From an uncultured Clostridia bacterium (GTDB lineage Bacteria; Bacillota; Clostridia; Christensenellales; Borkfalkiaceae): DNA of 14,938 nucleotides. Where the stretch lies: contig CANREK010000006.1 in assembly GCA_947629605.1 (NCBI GenBank), positions 1 to 14,938 of the forward strand, given 5' to 3'. Below the pieces are notes generated by a model. It was not told the DNA's origin. It searched no databases and saw nothing but the letters and a program-made list of their open reading frames with translations. Below are positions 5,963-14,432 of the stretch, piece by piece (within the stretch, counting starts at the first letter, position 1; each line of letters starts with the position of its first letter). The position numbers were made by a program, and so were the translations under genes.

Positions 5963-8900
5963 TCATGCGCAGAGGATCGTGATGTAGCAGAGGTTGATAC
6001 ATTTGTCGCTCGTCGTGATGTCGAGCGTCAGTTCGCCGCCCGTGACGGTCACGTTGAAGGAGAGCTCCTCCCCGATCGCGCCGTTTTGGATCTTGCTCTC
6101 GCCGTTGGCGCTGACATTGGGATTCGTCGAGCAGTTCCAAGGGTCGGCAAAGTACATCTTCACGGTATACGTTCCGTCCGGAATTTCAAACTTATAGTGC
6201 AAATTCCGCGCGACGCTGCTCTCGAATTGGTTCTTGGTGTAGCGGTTGGAAAGGGTCTTTTCCGTGCCGTCGCCCGATGCAAATTCATAGGCCCAAGTGG
6301 AGTTGGTGCCGATGCCCTTTTGGCACGCGCCCGCGATGTCGGCGGCGTTGTTGTCGACGAGCCCCCACTGCATGCCCGTGCCGACGTCGGCGCCGTAGAC
6401 CTGTTCGGTGACGGAATTGTAGAGGCCGAAGCTGTCGCCGTCGGAGAGCGTCGTCGGGTCATAGTCGCCGCAGTCCACAAAGTAGGCGATGCCGCCCTTT
6501 TTCAACTCACGGGTGAGGGTATTGAAGGTGCTGACCACTCTTGCCGACGGCCGGCCTGCCGTGTTGCTCTCGATCTTGACGAGAATGCGGTCCTTCTCGG
6601 CGCCGTCGATGGTGTTCTTCACCGCCCCCTCGACGATGCTCTTGGGAATGTGGAGATACACTTCGTACATGCTGTCCGTGCCCTTATAGTTGAGCGTGGC
6701 AGTGTAGAACACGTTCGAACCGACGCTCATCTTGACGGTCTTGCCGTTGTCGTCCTTCATGAAACTCGTCTGAATGAAGTTGGCATCCGGCTTGGACTTG
6801 TCGACGCCGACCCAATAGGAGAAGCTGCCGCCCGCGTTTGCATAGCGGCTGGTCTCGGAATCCGCGCCCGTGCTGTTTGCGGCATCCACCATGCGCTGTT
6901 CGGTCTCATACTGTCCGCGGCCGGGTTGCAGGGTCTCGATCACGGTGTCGGTGGAGTTGTCCGTCGGGGCGTCGTCGGTGCCGTTGAAGCGGAAATAGAG
7001 CCCGTAGCGCTGGGTGTACTGTTTATAGTGAATGGAATAGGTGAGCGGGCCGCCCTCGATGCCCGTGAGGGTGAACTTGCCGTCGCTCCCCCGCGTCATG
7101 TAGGTGTTGATATTGTTCTTGAAGGTTGCGAGCGAACCGGCCGTGATCGTGTAGCTGTCTTTGAGACCCGTGAGGGCGTTGGGGGTCTCGATGGTCTGCC
7201 CCCAGCCGTGCGTGCCGCTCTTCATATTGTCGGTGCCGAGCTCCGCCGAGAGCACATAGGGCCCGTATTTGAAGGCGAGGGCGTACTCCGCATTGGGAAG
7301 ATCGTGCACGGTGATGTTCTTGCCGAGGGTGAGCGTGACGGTGTCTCCCTTCTTGGCGTCCACGGAGGCGAAGTCATCGCTCGCCGCAACGGAGACGGTC
7401 TCGCCGTTCTTCTTGACTTCGAATTTCGTCGTCCAATCGGGGCGGCGGAGTTTCAGCGTCGTGACCCCCTCTTTGACCTCGATCTTGACCTCGTCGGAAG
7501 TTTCGAGATCGGCCGTCATCGCGAGGGAGAGACCCTCCGTCTTGTAGGTGGAGCTCATGTACATGGCCACATAGGTCGCGCCGACCGCGTCGTAATAGAT
7601 GCTGTCGTTGAGCTTGGACATGCTCTCCATGCCGCTTCCCGTGCAGCACCAAAAGCTGTTTTCGGGCGTGGAATAGGTCTTGTAGTACCCCGCGGCCATG
7701 GGCTGGAAGTACATCGTCATGCCCGTGTCGGGGTTCTGCGAGGAGAGAATGGCGTTGATGTAGGTGTTTTCGTAGTAATCGAGATACTTCTTGTCCTTGG
7801 TGACGGAGAAGAGCATCCTCGAAAGTTTGAGCATGTTATAGGTATTGCAGGTCTCGCAGTTGATGTTGGAACGGATGGACCACTGACTGTCGTCGCGGGA
7901 GAAGTGCTCGTCGTTGGAGTTGCCGCCCGTCACATAGGAATGATGTTCTACGACGCGCGTCCAGAACTTTTCGGCGACCTGCAAATAGATCTTGGGATTG
8001 GTCCTGCCAGACGCATTCGCCGTGACACCGTCGACCGTCTTGCCGTTTGTCCGGATGTAGCCGTTGAGAAGGCCGATGACCTTGGGAATGGTCGTGTTGG
8101 CGTGCTGGCCTTGCAGATAGTTGGCGTCGTCCGAGATGATGCGTTCGACCATGGAGCTCTGCGCAAAAGTCCCCTGCGTGGCGATATCCTCGTCGAACTT
8201 ATGCGCCGCAACGGCGTATTTTTCCTCCCCCGTGACGGCGTAGAGGTTGTAGAGTGCGTCGTTCATGCCGCCGTATTCGGTGGAGAGCACGATCTTCCGC
8301 GTCGCCTCGCTCCATTTGGAGACACGGTTACAGACCCATGTCCCGAGATTCTTGGCGATGGTGAGGGCCGTCTCGTTGCCCGCCACGGTGTACATGTCGA
8401 TGAGCCCCGCCAAGATCTTATGCATGGTGTACCACGGCACCCACGCCTGTGTGTTGATGTCCGTTTTGCCCTGTTCGACGTTGTCGAATTGGAATTCCAC
8501 ATTCCTCTTGTTGGTGGCGTTGGCGCCCCAGAGGAAGCCCGCCTTTGCGCCCGTTTCGGCGTCATCTTCGAGATATTGGCACTTTTTGAGCTCCGAGATG
8601 ACGAGCTTGATGCGCTTGTCGAGTTGGGACTTCTCCTCTTCCGACGTGCCGCCGTTGGCATACGCCTGCGCGAGGGCGGAGAGATAGTGCCCCATCGTGT
8701 GTCCCGCGATGAGGGAATTCTCCCAACCGCCGTAGCGCTTTGCCCCGTCGGGCGCGGGTAGATTTGCATTGGCGTAGAAGTTGTAGAGAAGATTGTCGGC
8801 GTTCAGACTGAGGAGATATTCGATCTCCTTGTCGAGCGCGTTCTCTGCATAAGCATCGAGATTGGCCGTCTCTGTCATAGCTGTAAATGTCACGTTTCCC

Positions 8901-9103
8901 TCCGCTTCGGGTGTAGGATCTTCGGAATCGTCGGTAGTGGGATCCTTCCCGTCGGGGTTGATATCCTCGTTGTTCGTTCCGCCCTCGTCACCGGTCTTGT
9001 CGCCCTGTTTGCCGCAGCCCGCAAGCACGCCGAAGGCAAGCGGCACACAAAGTAAGGATGAGAGCAATCCTTTCCACCATTTTTTACCTTGTTTTTGCTT
9101 CAT
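5963..9103 (-). CDS. Lipoprotein beta-L-arabinofuranosidase (GH127/GH146 family) with C-terminal malectin-like domain
   Basis: This family (formerly DUF1680) releases beta-L-arabinofuranose from plant glycans such as hydroxyproline-linked arabinans or pectic side chains. From the ATG at 9103 the protein has 1046 residues: a lipoprotein signal with LAGC and lipid-bearing C30; an acidic linker (31-70); and an alpha-toroid catalytic region (about 75-680). GH127 enzymes use a zinc-bound cysteine. The equivalents here are E417 and C419 in NCETCN and C486-C487 in WCCTGS, with E399 (NDEHF) the likely acid/base. The last 156 residues (about 891-1046; FEIPDGTYTVKMYFADPW) resemble a malectin-like carbohydrate-binding module. 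A longer open frame from 9316 is rejected because its first part crosses the promoter and would bury the signal peptide. It is divergent from an AraC regulator, its likely controller. Exact substrate is not determined. Confidence 0.9.
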   Translation of the reverse strand: MKQKQGKKWWKGLLSSLLCVPLAFGVLAGCGKQGDKTGDEGGTNNEDINPDGKDPTTDDSEDPTPEAEGNVTFTAMTETANLDAYAENALDKEIEYLLSLNADNLLYNFYANANLPAPDGAKRYGGWENSLIAGHTMGHYLSALAQAYANGGTSEEEKSQLDKRIKLVISELKKCQYLEDDAETGAKAGFLWGANATNKRNVEFQFDNVEQGKTDINTQAWVPWYTMHKILAGLIDMYTVAGNETALTIAKNLGTWVCNRVSKWSEATRKIVLSTEYGGMNDALYNLYAVTGEEKYAVAAHKFDEDIATQGTFAQSSMVERIISDDANYLQGQHANTTIPKVIGLLNGYIRTNGKTVDGVTANASGRTNPKIYLQVAEKFWTRVVEHHSYVTGGNSNDEHFSRDDSQWSIRSNINCETCNTYNMLKLSRMLFSVTKDKKYLDYYENTYINAILSSQNPDTGMTMYFQPMAAGYYKTYSTPENSFWCCTGSGMESMSKLNDSIYYDAVGATYVAMYMSSTYKTEGLSLAMTADLETSDEVKIEVKEGVTTLKLRRPDWTTKFEVKKNGETVSVAASDDFASVDAKKGDTVTLTLGKNITVHDLPNAEYALAFKYGPYVLSAELGTDNMKSGTHGWGQTIETPNALTGLKDSYTITAGSLATFKNNINTYMTRGSDGKFTLTGIEGGPLTYSIHYKQYTQRYGLYFRFNGTDDAPTDNSTDTVIETLQPGRGQYETEQRMVDAANSTGADSETSRYANAGGSFSYWVGVDKSKPDANFIQTSFMKDDNGKTVKMSVGSNVFYTATLNYKGTDSMYEVYLHIPKSIVEGAVKNTIDGAEKDRILVKIESNTAGRPSARVVSTFNTLTRELKKGGIAYFVDCGDYDPTTLSDGDSFGLYNSVTEQVYGADVGTGMQWGLVDNNAADIAGACQKGIGTNSTWAYEFASGDGTEKTLSNRYTKNQFESSVARNLHYKFEIPDGTYTVKMYFADPWNCSTNPNVSANGESKIQNGAIGEELSFNVTVTGGELTLDITTSDKCINLCYITILCA

Positions 9104-9167
9104 TTTCGGAAATTTCCCCCTTTTTTTCGCCCGAGACTTGTAAATCGGAGCGAAATATGTTACTATC

Positions 9168-9195
9168 ATTATAGTATAACGACCGTTTTTGACAA
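9168..9195 (-). promoter_or_regulatory. Promoter of the GH127 gene
   Basis: On the minus strand TTGTCA (9190-9195) and TATAAT (9168-9173) are 16 bp apart. Transcription would begin near 9161, leaving a leader of about 58 nt that carries a run of seven A followed by five G (9116-9127). The G run may serve as a weak ribosome binding site. Confidence 0.7.
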
Positions 9196-9205
9196 TCTCA
9201 AACGG
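9183..9205. promoter_or_regulatory. Candidate operator between the divergent GH127 and araC-type genes
   Basis: CCGTTT (9183-9188) and AAACGG (9200-9205) form perfect inverted arms 11 bp apart. The element covers the -35 box of the GH127 promoter and a TTGACA (9189-9194) on the other strand. Its place suggests binding by the adjacent regulator. AraC-type proteins more often use direct repeats, so another factor is possible. The -10 of the regulator gene is not clear: TATAAC (9175-9180) and TATAGA (9209-9214) are both imperfect options. Confidence 0.45.
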
Positions 9206-9230
9206 GAATATAGAGGTATCAAAAAGTAAG

Positions 9231-10007
9231 ATGTTGCACTTTTGTTTGCAGTCCCCCATCGACGTGCTGTGGTTCGGCGAGTTCATTTCCCCCCAAAAGG
9301 ATTGGAAACATCTCACGCGTCGGCTGTTTGAGTATGAGATGATGATCGTGACGGAGGGCGAACTCTACATCGCCGACGACGACAGGGAATATCATGTCAG
9401 GGCGGGGGAATATCTCATCATGTCTCCCACGCGGGTGCAAAAGGGCACGCGGGTGTGCAAGTGCAGATTCTATTGGATGCACTTCCGCTGCGACGCCCTG
9501 CCCGCCTCGGTCTCCCTCCCGCCGCAGGCGGCGTTCACGATGAGGGAAAACATCGACACGCTTGCGCATATGCTCCTTACATCGGAGGCCGAACATCCGA
9601 GAAGCGTCCGCTCCCGCTATCTCGCGACACAGCTTTTATTGGAACTCGCCGAGGGACATTCCATGGAAGAGACCAATCTCTCGCGGCGGAAACAGCTCGT
9701 AAATTCCGTCAAGACGTTTGTCGCTTTTCATAAATTTTCGGAGATACGGGTGCGGGATATCGCGCGGGAGCTCGGCTATCATGAGAAGTATCTCTCGACC
9801 GTCTTTCACGAGACGGAAGGCGTCACGCTGAAAAAATACCTCGCCGAGACGAGGCTCGCCGAGGCCAAACGACTGCTGCTGGAAACCGACTACACCGTCA
9901 CCGAAGTGGCGTATTATCTGAATTTCCCCTCTCCGCACAACTTTTCCCGCTTCTTTAAGCAGGAGACCGGCCTCACCGCCTCCGAGTTCAGACATGGAGC
10001 GCAATGA
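9231..10007 (+). CDS. AraC-family transcriptional regulator
   Basis: A 258-residue one-component regulator. The N-terminal part (about 30-90) is a cupin-like sugar-sensing domain, recognisable from EGELYIADDDREYHVRAGEY, the usual turn pattern before YLIMSP. The C-terminal part (about 160-254) is the double helix-turn-helix of the family: first HTH about 172-193 (VRDIARELGYHEKYLSTVF), second about 221-243, ending with the signature NFSRFFKQETGLTASEFR. I chose the ATG at 9231. A TTG at 9189 gives a longer frame, but it coincides with the candidate promoter and operator. An AGAGG site lies 13-14 nt upstream, which is rather far. Divergent placement from the arabinofuranosidase suggests it activates that gene when arabinose-containing sugars are present; this is inference from context. 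Confidence 0.93.
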   Translation: MLHFCLQSPIDVLWFGEFISPQKDWKHLTRRLFEYEMMIVTEGELYIADDDREYHVRAGEYLIMSPTRVQKGTRVCKCRFYWMHFRCDALPASVSLPPQAAFTMRENIDTLAHMLLTSEAEHPRSVRSRYLATQLLLELAEGHSMEETNLSRRKQLVNSVKTFVAFHKFSEIRVRDIARELGYHEKYLSTVFHETEGVTLKKYLAETRLAEAKRLLLETDYTVTEVAYYLNFPSPHNFSRFFKQETGLTASEFRHGAQ

Positions 10008-10020
10008 CGCGAATAGAATG

Positions 10021-10131
10021 ACACCCCCTCAGTCTCGCTACGCTCGACAGCTCCCCCTCCAAGGGGGAGCCAAGGGTCACCCTTGCCCACCCCTCTGAGG
10101 GGTGGGTGTCACGCAGTGACGGAAGGGGTGT
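10021..10131 (+). repeat. Family A element, copy 3 (complete)
   Basis: A 111-bp copy with ends ACACCCCCTCAGTC and GACGGAAGGGGTGT. It starts 13 bp after the stop codon of the AraC-type gene, so it forms the beginning of that gene's 3' untranslated region. Its internal stem GCTCCCCCT/AGGGGGAGC may stall transcription, but no T run follows. Confidence 0.8.
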
Positions 10132-10152
10132 ACGCGGCGAGCGATTAGAATG

Positions 10153-10388
10153 ACACCCCCTCAGTCTCGCTACGCTCGACAGCTCCCCCTCCAAGGGGGA
10201 GCCAAGGGTCACTCTTGCCCACCCCCTTAATCCCCCTCCTCGAGAGGGGACAAAAGGCCTACCCCTTTTGGGGGGAGGCTCCGCCGTAGGCGGTGGTGGG
10301 GGGGGATTCCGCCCACCGTTCCCCCCATCCGTCACGGCTACGCCGTGCCACCCTCCCCCCGTAGGGGGTAGGGCCTTGGGGGCAGCAC
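10153..10388 (+). repeat. Family A element, copy 4, with diverged composite right half
   Basis: The left ~75 bp match copy 3 nearly base for base (direct tandem arrangement, 132 bp apart). The right half is replaced by GC-rich hairpin modules, including CCGCC/GGCGG around 10271-10292, a run of eight G, and CGGC/GCCG and CCCCC/GGGGG stems to 10388. No gene is visible in this island. Confidence 0.65.
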
Positions 10389-10418
10389 AAAAAAAGAGCA
10401 GCGAGGCTGCTCTTTTTT
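10389..10418. terminator. Bidirectional intrinsic terminator between convergent genes
   Basis: AAAAAAGAGCAGC pairs with GCTGCTCTTTTTT around a 3-base loop, with seven A on the left and six T on the right. Leftwards it ends the repeat lipoprotein gene (stop at 10437, 19 bp away). Rightwards it can end the AraC-type transcript after the repeat island. Confidence 0.9.
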
Positions 10419-10436
10419 GCTGTTCTCTGTCGATGA

Positions 10437-13400
10437 TTACGACTGCTTTGTGAGTGTCTTACTGCCGCCGATTGCCGATTTGGAGTCGATAAGTTTGATC
10501 GTACCATCGGCGCTGAACGTGATTTCGAACTTACGCTTTGAGCCCGTCGTTTGTTCAAGCAAGAAATGTCCTTCTCCTGTGCAGGTGATTTGGGCATCGG
10601 TAAAGGTCGCCGACACGCCCCAATAAGTATCTTTGACTGTGACGCCGCTCGCTGTAATGGTAACAGTCGTGTAGTTTCCACCCTTGTAGGTACCTTGATA
10701 CAGATCGCTGAGAAGGTTCCCCTCCTTGAACTCCTTGCATGTGACTTCGACCGTGGTTGCCTCATTGACCGTGACAGTGATTGTGATCTTCCCCCCGCTG
10801 CTGGTAAACGTCTTATTGTCGTCGTTCACGGTAATTGTTTCCACTTCAAAATGGCTCTTCGGTGTGATCGTGATCGTGACAGACGAGCCTTCCCAATAGA
10901 GGTTGGTGTCGTTCTTGGGGCTGAGTGTAAAGGTTCCGTCGGGGCAATTCACGGTAAGCAAATACTGCTTCATGTCCTCTGTAATCTTTTTCAATGTCCA
11001 ATCCACACTCGCAGCTGCATTGAAGATCATTATACTCCCCGTGCTCTGGAATACCACTGTATATTCCAACTTGGTGGTCTTGAAGTAATAGTCGTTCGTG
11101 TTTGTGTTCTTATAGAGATTGTATGTGGTGCCGTCGAATTCGAAGTTCCCCTCGGCATCGATGTAGACCTCGTGCTCGTTGTTAGAGTATGTGCCCGCAT
11201 GATCGGGAACAAGCACGGGATCGGGCGGCGTCTCACGGGTATAAGTTACGTCGTCTTTTGTGCTCTTGCCGTAGGGGTGCAACACGAGCGATTCGCCCCT
11301 TTCGGTTTCGGTGTAGATGAGATCATAGAGGCCGCCGTTGACATAGACGGTGTAGACAAGGCCCTCATCGGTTTCGCTCTTTGCAAGGCGGGCCGCCTTA
11401 TAAGTGTCGACATACACTTCGCCGAACTCAAACTTGATGGGCATGCTCGCGGGACCGCCGGTCCAGGAGGAATCGTAGAGCGAATGCGTTTCTTCAATGG
11501 TCGCATTGCGGTCAGAGGTGAGCGTGCCATTAATATTGGCATAATACGTTACGCTGTCCCCATTGACGGTGAGGGCAAGGATCCTGTTCTTGAGCTCCGG
11601 AAGAACATAAATTTCGTAGGTATCTTCAAGGTTTTCAGCATAGATGGTATATCCAAACGTCGCCGTGTACGGCGTTCCCGATACCTTGGTGACGCCTCCT
11701 TCCTTGATCGAGATCGAAGAGTTCGTCACCGTGATAGAGAGGTTGGTCGTGGCGCTTTCACCCTTGACGGTACAATACCAAGTCTTACGATAAGTGGAGG
11801 TGGGAGTTACTTTTTCAAACTTCTTGAAAGAGACTTGGAGCTCCACATCGCCCGTCACGGGGAAGGTGTAGCTGCCGTTTTCAAGGTCGGCCGTGACATC
11901 CGTCGCTTCCCCATCGCCATACTTGACTGTGAGGCTGCCGATGATATATTTGTCGGGGGTCGTATCGGGGGCAAGAGTGACGGTCGCTTCGCCGTCCTCG
12001 TAGAAGATGTTCTTATCGAACAGGTTGTCGCCCTTGGGCGTGACGGTGACGGTGCCGTTTTCGCCGCCCGTCACGGTGACGCTGTGTTGAGGCGTGGGCG
12101 CCTTGCTGGGGTCGACCGTGAAGGTGACTGTCACCGTGAGGTCATGGTTGACGACCCAAAAATCGGTCGCCAGCTCTGCGACGGTCAATTTGCGGGTCTC
12201 CGTGCCGTCGTTGACACGGACTTCCGCGGAGACATACGCCTCTCTTCCCGCGACGTCGAGCGCGACATGCACCTTGGTCGCGGAGGAGACGGCCGTGAGC
12301 GTTTTGAGCTCGCTTTGAGGTTCCACGGAAACATTATAGAGTGTATAGGTCCCCGGGCCCGTCACATTGACCGTGACGCTGTGCGTTGCCGCTTGGAAGG
12401 TGACGGCGAGTTCGGTGTCCTCGGTGACAGCGCCGAGATCGAGACTGCGCTTGGGCGAATGGTCGCGCATGTTGCGGTCGGGATGCCGGGGATCGAGATA
12501 GAGTTCTTCGAGCGTCGATGTGACGTCGGTCCCGTTCACCGTGACGGAGACGATCTCGTAGCCGTACGCGGGTTCGATGGTCGCGGAGAGGGCCGTCCCG
12601 CTCACGACTTTGCCATCCGTGGGCGCGGGATCGAGGGTCACACTGCCCTGCCCTTCCGTATAGGTGGCCGTGACACTGACTTGTTTGACCTTGAAGGAGA
12701 CTTCCACCGCCGTATCGGCCGTGACCGTGAAGGCGTACTCGCCGTCGGTGAGCTGCACATCTGCGTCGCCCACTTTGACGGAATCGACCTCATAATTGGC
12801 AGCGGGGGTAACGGTGAGTTTGACGGAAGTGCCCTTTGCGACCTTGCCGTCCACGGGAGCGGGATCGAGGGCCGCGGAGCCGTGTTCGCCGCAGGTGAGC
12901 GTCAAGGAGACCAAAGACGCCTTGAAGGTGACTTCCACCGTCGTGTCGTCATCGGCCGTGAAGGTGTACTTGCCGTCCTCTCCCGCCGTGACCGCCGTGT
13001 CGTTGACTTTGACGGAATCGACCTCGTAGTTTTCATTGGGCGTGACGGTGAGTTTTACGGAAGCGCCCTTTGCGACTTTGCCGTCCACGGGAGCGGGGTC
13101 GAGCGTCGCGCTGCCATGTTCACCACAGGTGAGCGTGACGTTGACTTTCTCCTCCGTAGGCGGCGGGGTGACGGTCTCGGATTTGAAGGTGATCTCCACC
13201 GTCGTGTCGTCATCCGCCGTGAAGGTGTACTTGCCGTCTGCACCGGCCGTGACCGCAGAGCCGTTCACCTTGACGGAATCGACCTCGTAATCGGCATTCG
13301 CCGTGACCGTGAGGGTCAGCGAGGCACCCTTTGCAACCTTGCCATCCACGGGCGCGGGATCGAGCGTATAGCTGCCGTTGTCGCCGCAGGTGACGTTGAC

Positions 13401-14303
13401 ATTGACTTTGTCCTCTGCGGGCGGGGTGACGGTCACGGGTTTGAAGGAGACTTCCACCGTAACGTCGCTGTCTGCCGTAAAGACATACTTGCCCTCGGCG
13501 TTGGCGTTGACCGCCGAGCCGTTCACCTTGACGGAATCGACCTCGTAGTTTTCATTGGGCGTGACGGTGAGTTTTACGGAAGCGCCCTTTGCGACCTTGC
13601 CGTCCACAGGAGCGGGATCGAGCGTATAGACTCCGTCGTCGCAGCAGGTGACGTTGACATTGACTTTGTCCTCTGCGGGCGGGGTGACTGAGGTAGCTTT
13701 GAAGGTCACGGAAACCGTCGTATCGGCATTGACAGTAAATACATACTTGCCGTCGGCGTTGGCGTTGACCGCCGTGCCGTTCACCTTGACGGAATCGACC
13801 TCGTAGTTTGCGTTGGGCGTGGCCGTGAGGGTCAGCGAGGCGCCCTTTGCGACCTTGCCGTCCACGGGAGCGGGATCGAGGCTCGCACTGCCGTTTTCAC
13901 CGCAGGTGAGCGTGACACTGACTTTGTCCTCCGCGGGCGGGGTGACGGTTGCGGACTTAAAGGTCACGGCGACGGTAGAATCTCCGCTCACCGTAAAGAC
14001 ATATTTGCCGCCGCTTGCCGTGAGCGCGGAGCCGTTGACTTTGACGGAATCGACTTCGTAATTTGTCTTGGGCGTCGCCACGACGGTGACGGATGCGTCC
14101 TTTTCATACTTCCCGTCCTGTGATACGGGATCGAGCGTGACCGTTCCACGCGTCTCGTCGTACTCGGCAACCGTTACAGTATAATATACCGGGTTGTCTA
14201 CGGGATCGGGTTCGTCCTTGTCGCACGCAACGGCGAAGAGACCCATGCAGACAAACAGCATGACACTGAGCACGGCGATGAGTACTTTTTTGAAGTTCTT
14301 CAT
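10437..14303 (-). CDS. Large lipoprotein with tandem InlB-B-like repeats, probable surface adhesin or binding protein
   Basis: The 1288-residue protein begins with a lipoprotein signal peptide (hydrophobic 6-26, lipid-bearing C27 in AVACDKD). Residues about 38-545 are six strongly similar repeats of about 86 residues with the pattern TCGxxGSxxLDPAPVDGKVAKGAS, then YEVDSVKVNG, then GKYxFTxxxDTTVxVTFK (pieces of the consensus), linked by TPPAEDK. This resembles the divergent InlB B-repeat family (grasp-like beta folds) of Bacillota surface proteins. Three looser repeats follow (to about 829), then a unique region (about 830-1107), one more repeat (about 1108-1195) and a unique C-terminal part. 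No LPXTG, S-layer or dockerin signal is present, so anchoring is by the lipid. The ATG has an AGGAGG site 5 nt upstream. Its promoter has a G11 tract. Ligand unknown. Confidence 0.88.
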   Translation of the reverse strand: MKNFKKVLIAVLSVMLFVCMGLFAVACDKDEPDPVDNPVYYTVTVAEYDETRGTVTLDPVSQDGKYEKDASVTVVATPKTNYEVDSVKVNGSALTASGGKYVFTVSGDSTVAVTFKSATVTPPAEDKVSVTLTCGENGSASLDPAPVDGKVAKGASLTLTATPNANYEVDSVKVNGTAVNANADGKYVFTVNADTTVSVTFKATSVTPPAEDKVNVNVTCCDDGVYTLDPAPVDGKVAKGASVKLTVTPNENYEVDSVKVNGSAVNANAEGKYVFTADSDVTVEVSFKPVTVTPPAEDKVNVNVTCGDNGSYTLDPAPVDGKVAKGASLTLTVTANADYEVDSVKVNGSAVTAGADGKYTFTADDDTTVEITFKSETVTPPPTEEKVNVTLTCGEHGSATLDPAPVDGKVAKGASVKLTVTPNENYEVDSVKVNDTAVTAGEDGKYTFTADDDTTVEVTFKASLVSLTLTCGEHGSAALDPAPVDGKVAKGTSVKLTVTPAANYEVDSVKVGDADVQLTDGEYAFTVTADTAVEVSFKVKQVSVTATYTEGQGSVTLDPAPTDGKVVSGTALSATIEPAYGYEIVSVTVNGTDVTSTLEELYLDPRHPDRNMRDHSPKRSLDLGAVTEDTELAVTFQAATHSVTVNVTGPGTYTLYNVSVEPQSELKTLTAVSSATKVHVALDVAGREAYVSAEVRVNDGTETRKLTVAELATDFWVVNHDLTVTVTFTVDPSKAPTPQHSVTVTGGENGTVTVTPKGDNLFDKNIFYEDGEATVTLAPDTTPDKYIIGSLTVKYGDGEATDVTADLENGSYTFPVTGDVELQVSFKKFEKVTPTSTYRKTWYCTVKGESATTNLSITVTNSSISIKEGGVTKVSGTPYTATFGYTIYAENLEDTYEIYVLPELKNRILALTVNGDSVTYYANINGTLTSDRNATIEETHSLYDSSWTGGPASMPIKFEFGEVYVDTYKAARLAKSETDEGLVYTVYVNGGLYDLIYTETERGESLVLHPYGKSTKDDVTYTRETPPDPVLVPDHAGTYSNNEHEVYIDAEGNFEFDGTTYNLYKNTNTNDYYFKTTKLEYTVVFQSTGSIMIFNAAASVDWTLKKITEDMKQYLLTVNCPDGTFTLSPKNDTNLYWEGSSVTITITPKSHFEVETITVNDDNKTFTSSGGKITITVTVNEATTVEVTCKEFKEGNLLSDLYQGTYKGGNYTTVTITASGVTVKDTYWGVSATFTDAQITCTGEGHFLLEQTTGSKRKFEITFSADGTIKLIDSKSAIGGSKTLTKQS
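12680..14190 (-). repeat. Tandem ~258-bp coding repeats (six units) in the lipoprotein gene
   Basis: The anchor TTGACGGAATCGAC (plus-strand reading) recurs at 12775, 13009, 13270, 13528, 13786 and 14041, giving periods of 234, 261, 258, 258 and 255 bp. All steps are multiples of three. Two non-adjacent units are almost identical over about 98 bp (13009-13106 and 13528-13625, three mismatches), pointing to recent recombination or gene conversion. Confidence 0.9.
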
Positions 14304-14432
14304 ACCAACCTCCTAAAAAATTACTGCTTTTACGAATGGAACGCTCGCCGCAACGCCGCAAGCGCCCCTCCGCGGGATCAAAATATACACAAAAACAGTT
14401 TGGGAAACTATAAGTATACTTTGATACTTCCC

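Noticed and set aside
6086..8761. 891-residue open frame on the plus strand opposite the GH127 gene
   Set aside because: It is an antisense shadow produced by GC-rich codon use; the minus-strand protein has clear family motifs and a signal peptide.
9116..9127. A7/G5 run in the GH127 leader as a switch
   Set aside because: The runs are short and lie in the untranslated leader, so slippage would not change the frame or promoter spacing.
9189..9230. TTG start extending the AraC-type regulator by 14 residues
   Set aside because: The TTG is part of a TTGACA box and the candidate operator, and the extension has no family similarity.
9104..9316. 71-residue N-terminal extension of the GH127 protein
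   Set aside because: It would place the promoter inside the gene and put the lipoprotein signal peptide internally. The ATG at 9103 gives a proper signal with LAGC.
10289..10300. Run of eight G in the third repeat island as a further phase-variable site
   Set aside because: It is not in a promoter spacer or reading frame of any supported gene.
10551..13691. 1046-residue open frame on the plus strand opposite the repeat lipoprotein
   Set aside because: It is the antisense of a well-supported repeat gene with promoter, ribosome binding site and terminator. Its repeats are only the reversed coding repeats, and it has no recognisable start signals or domains.
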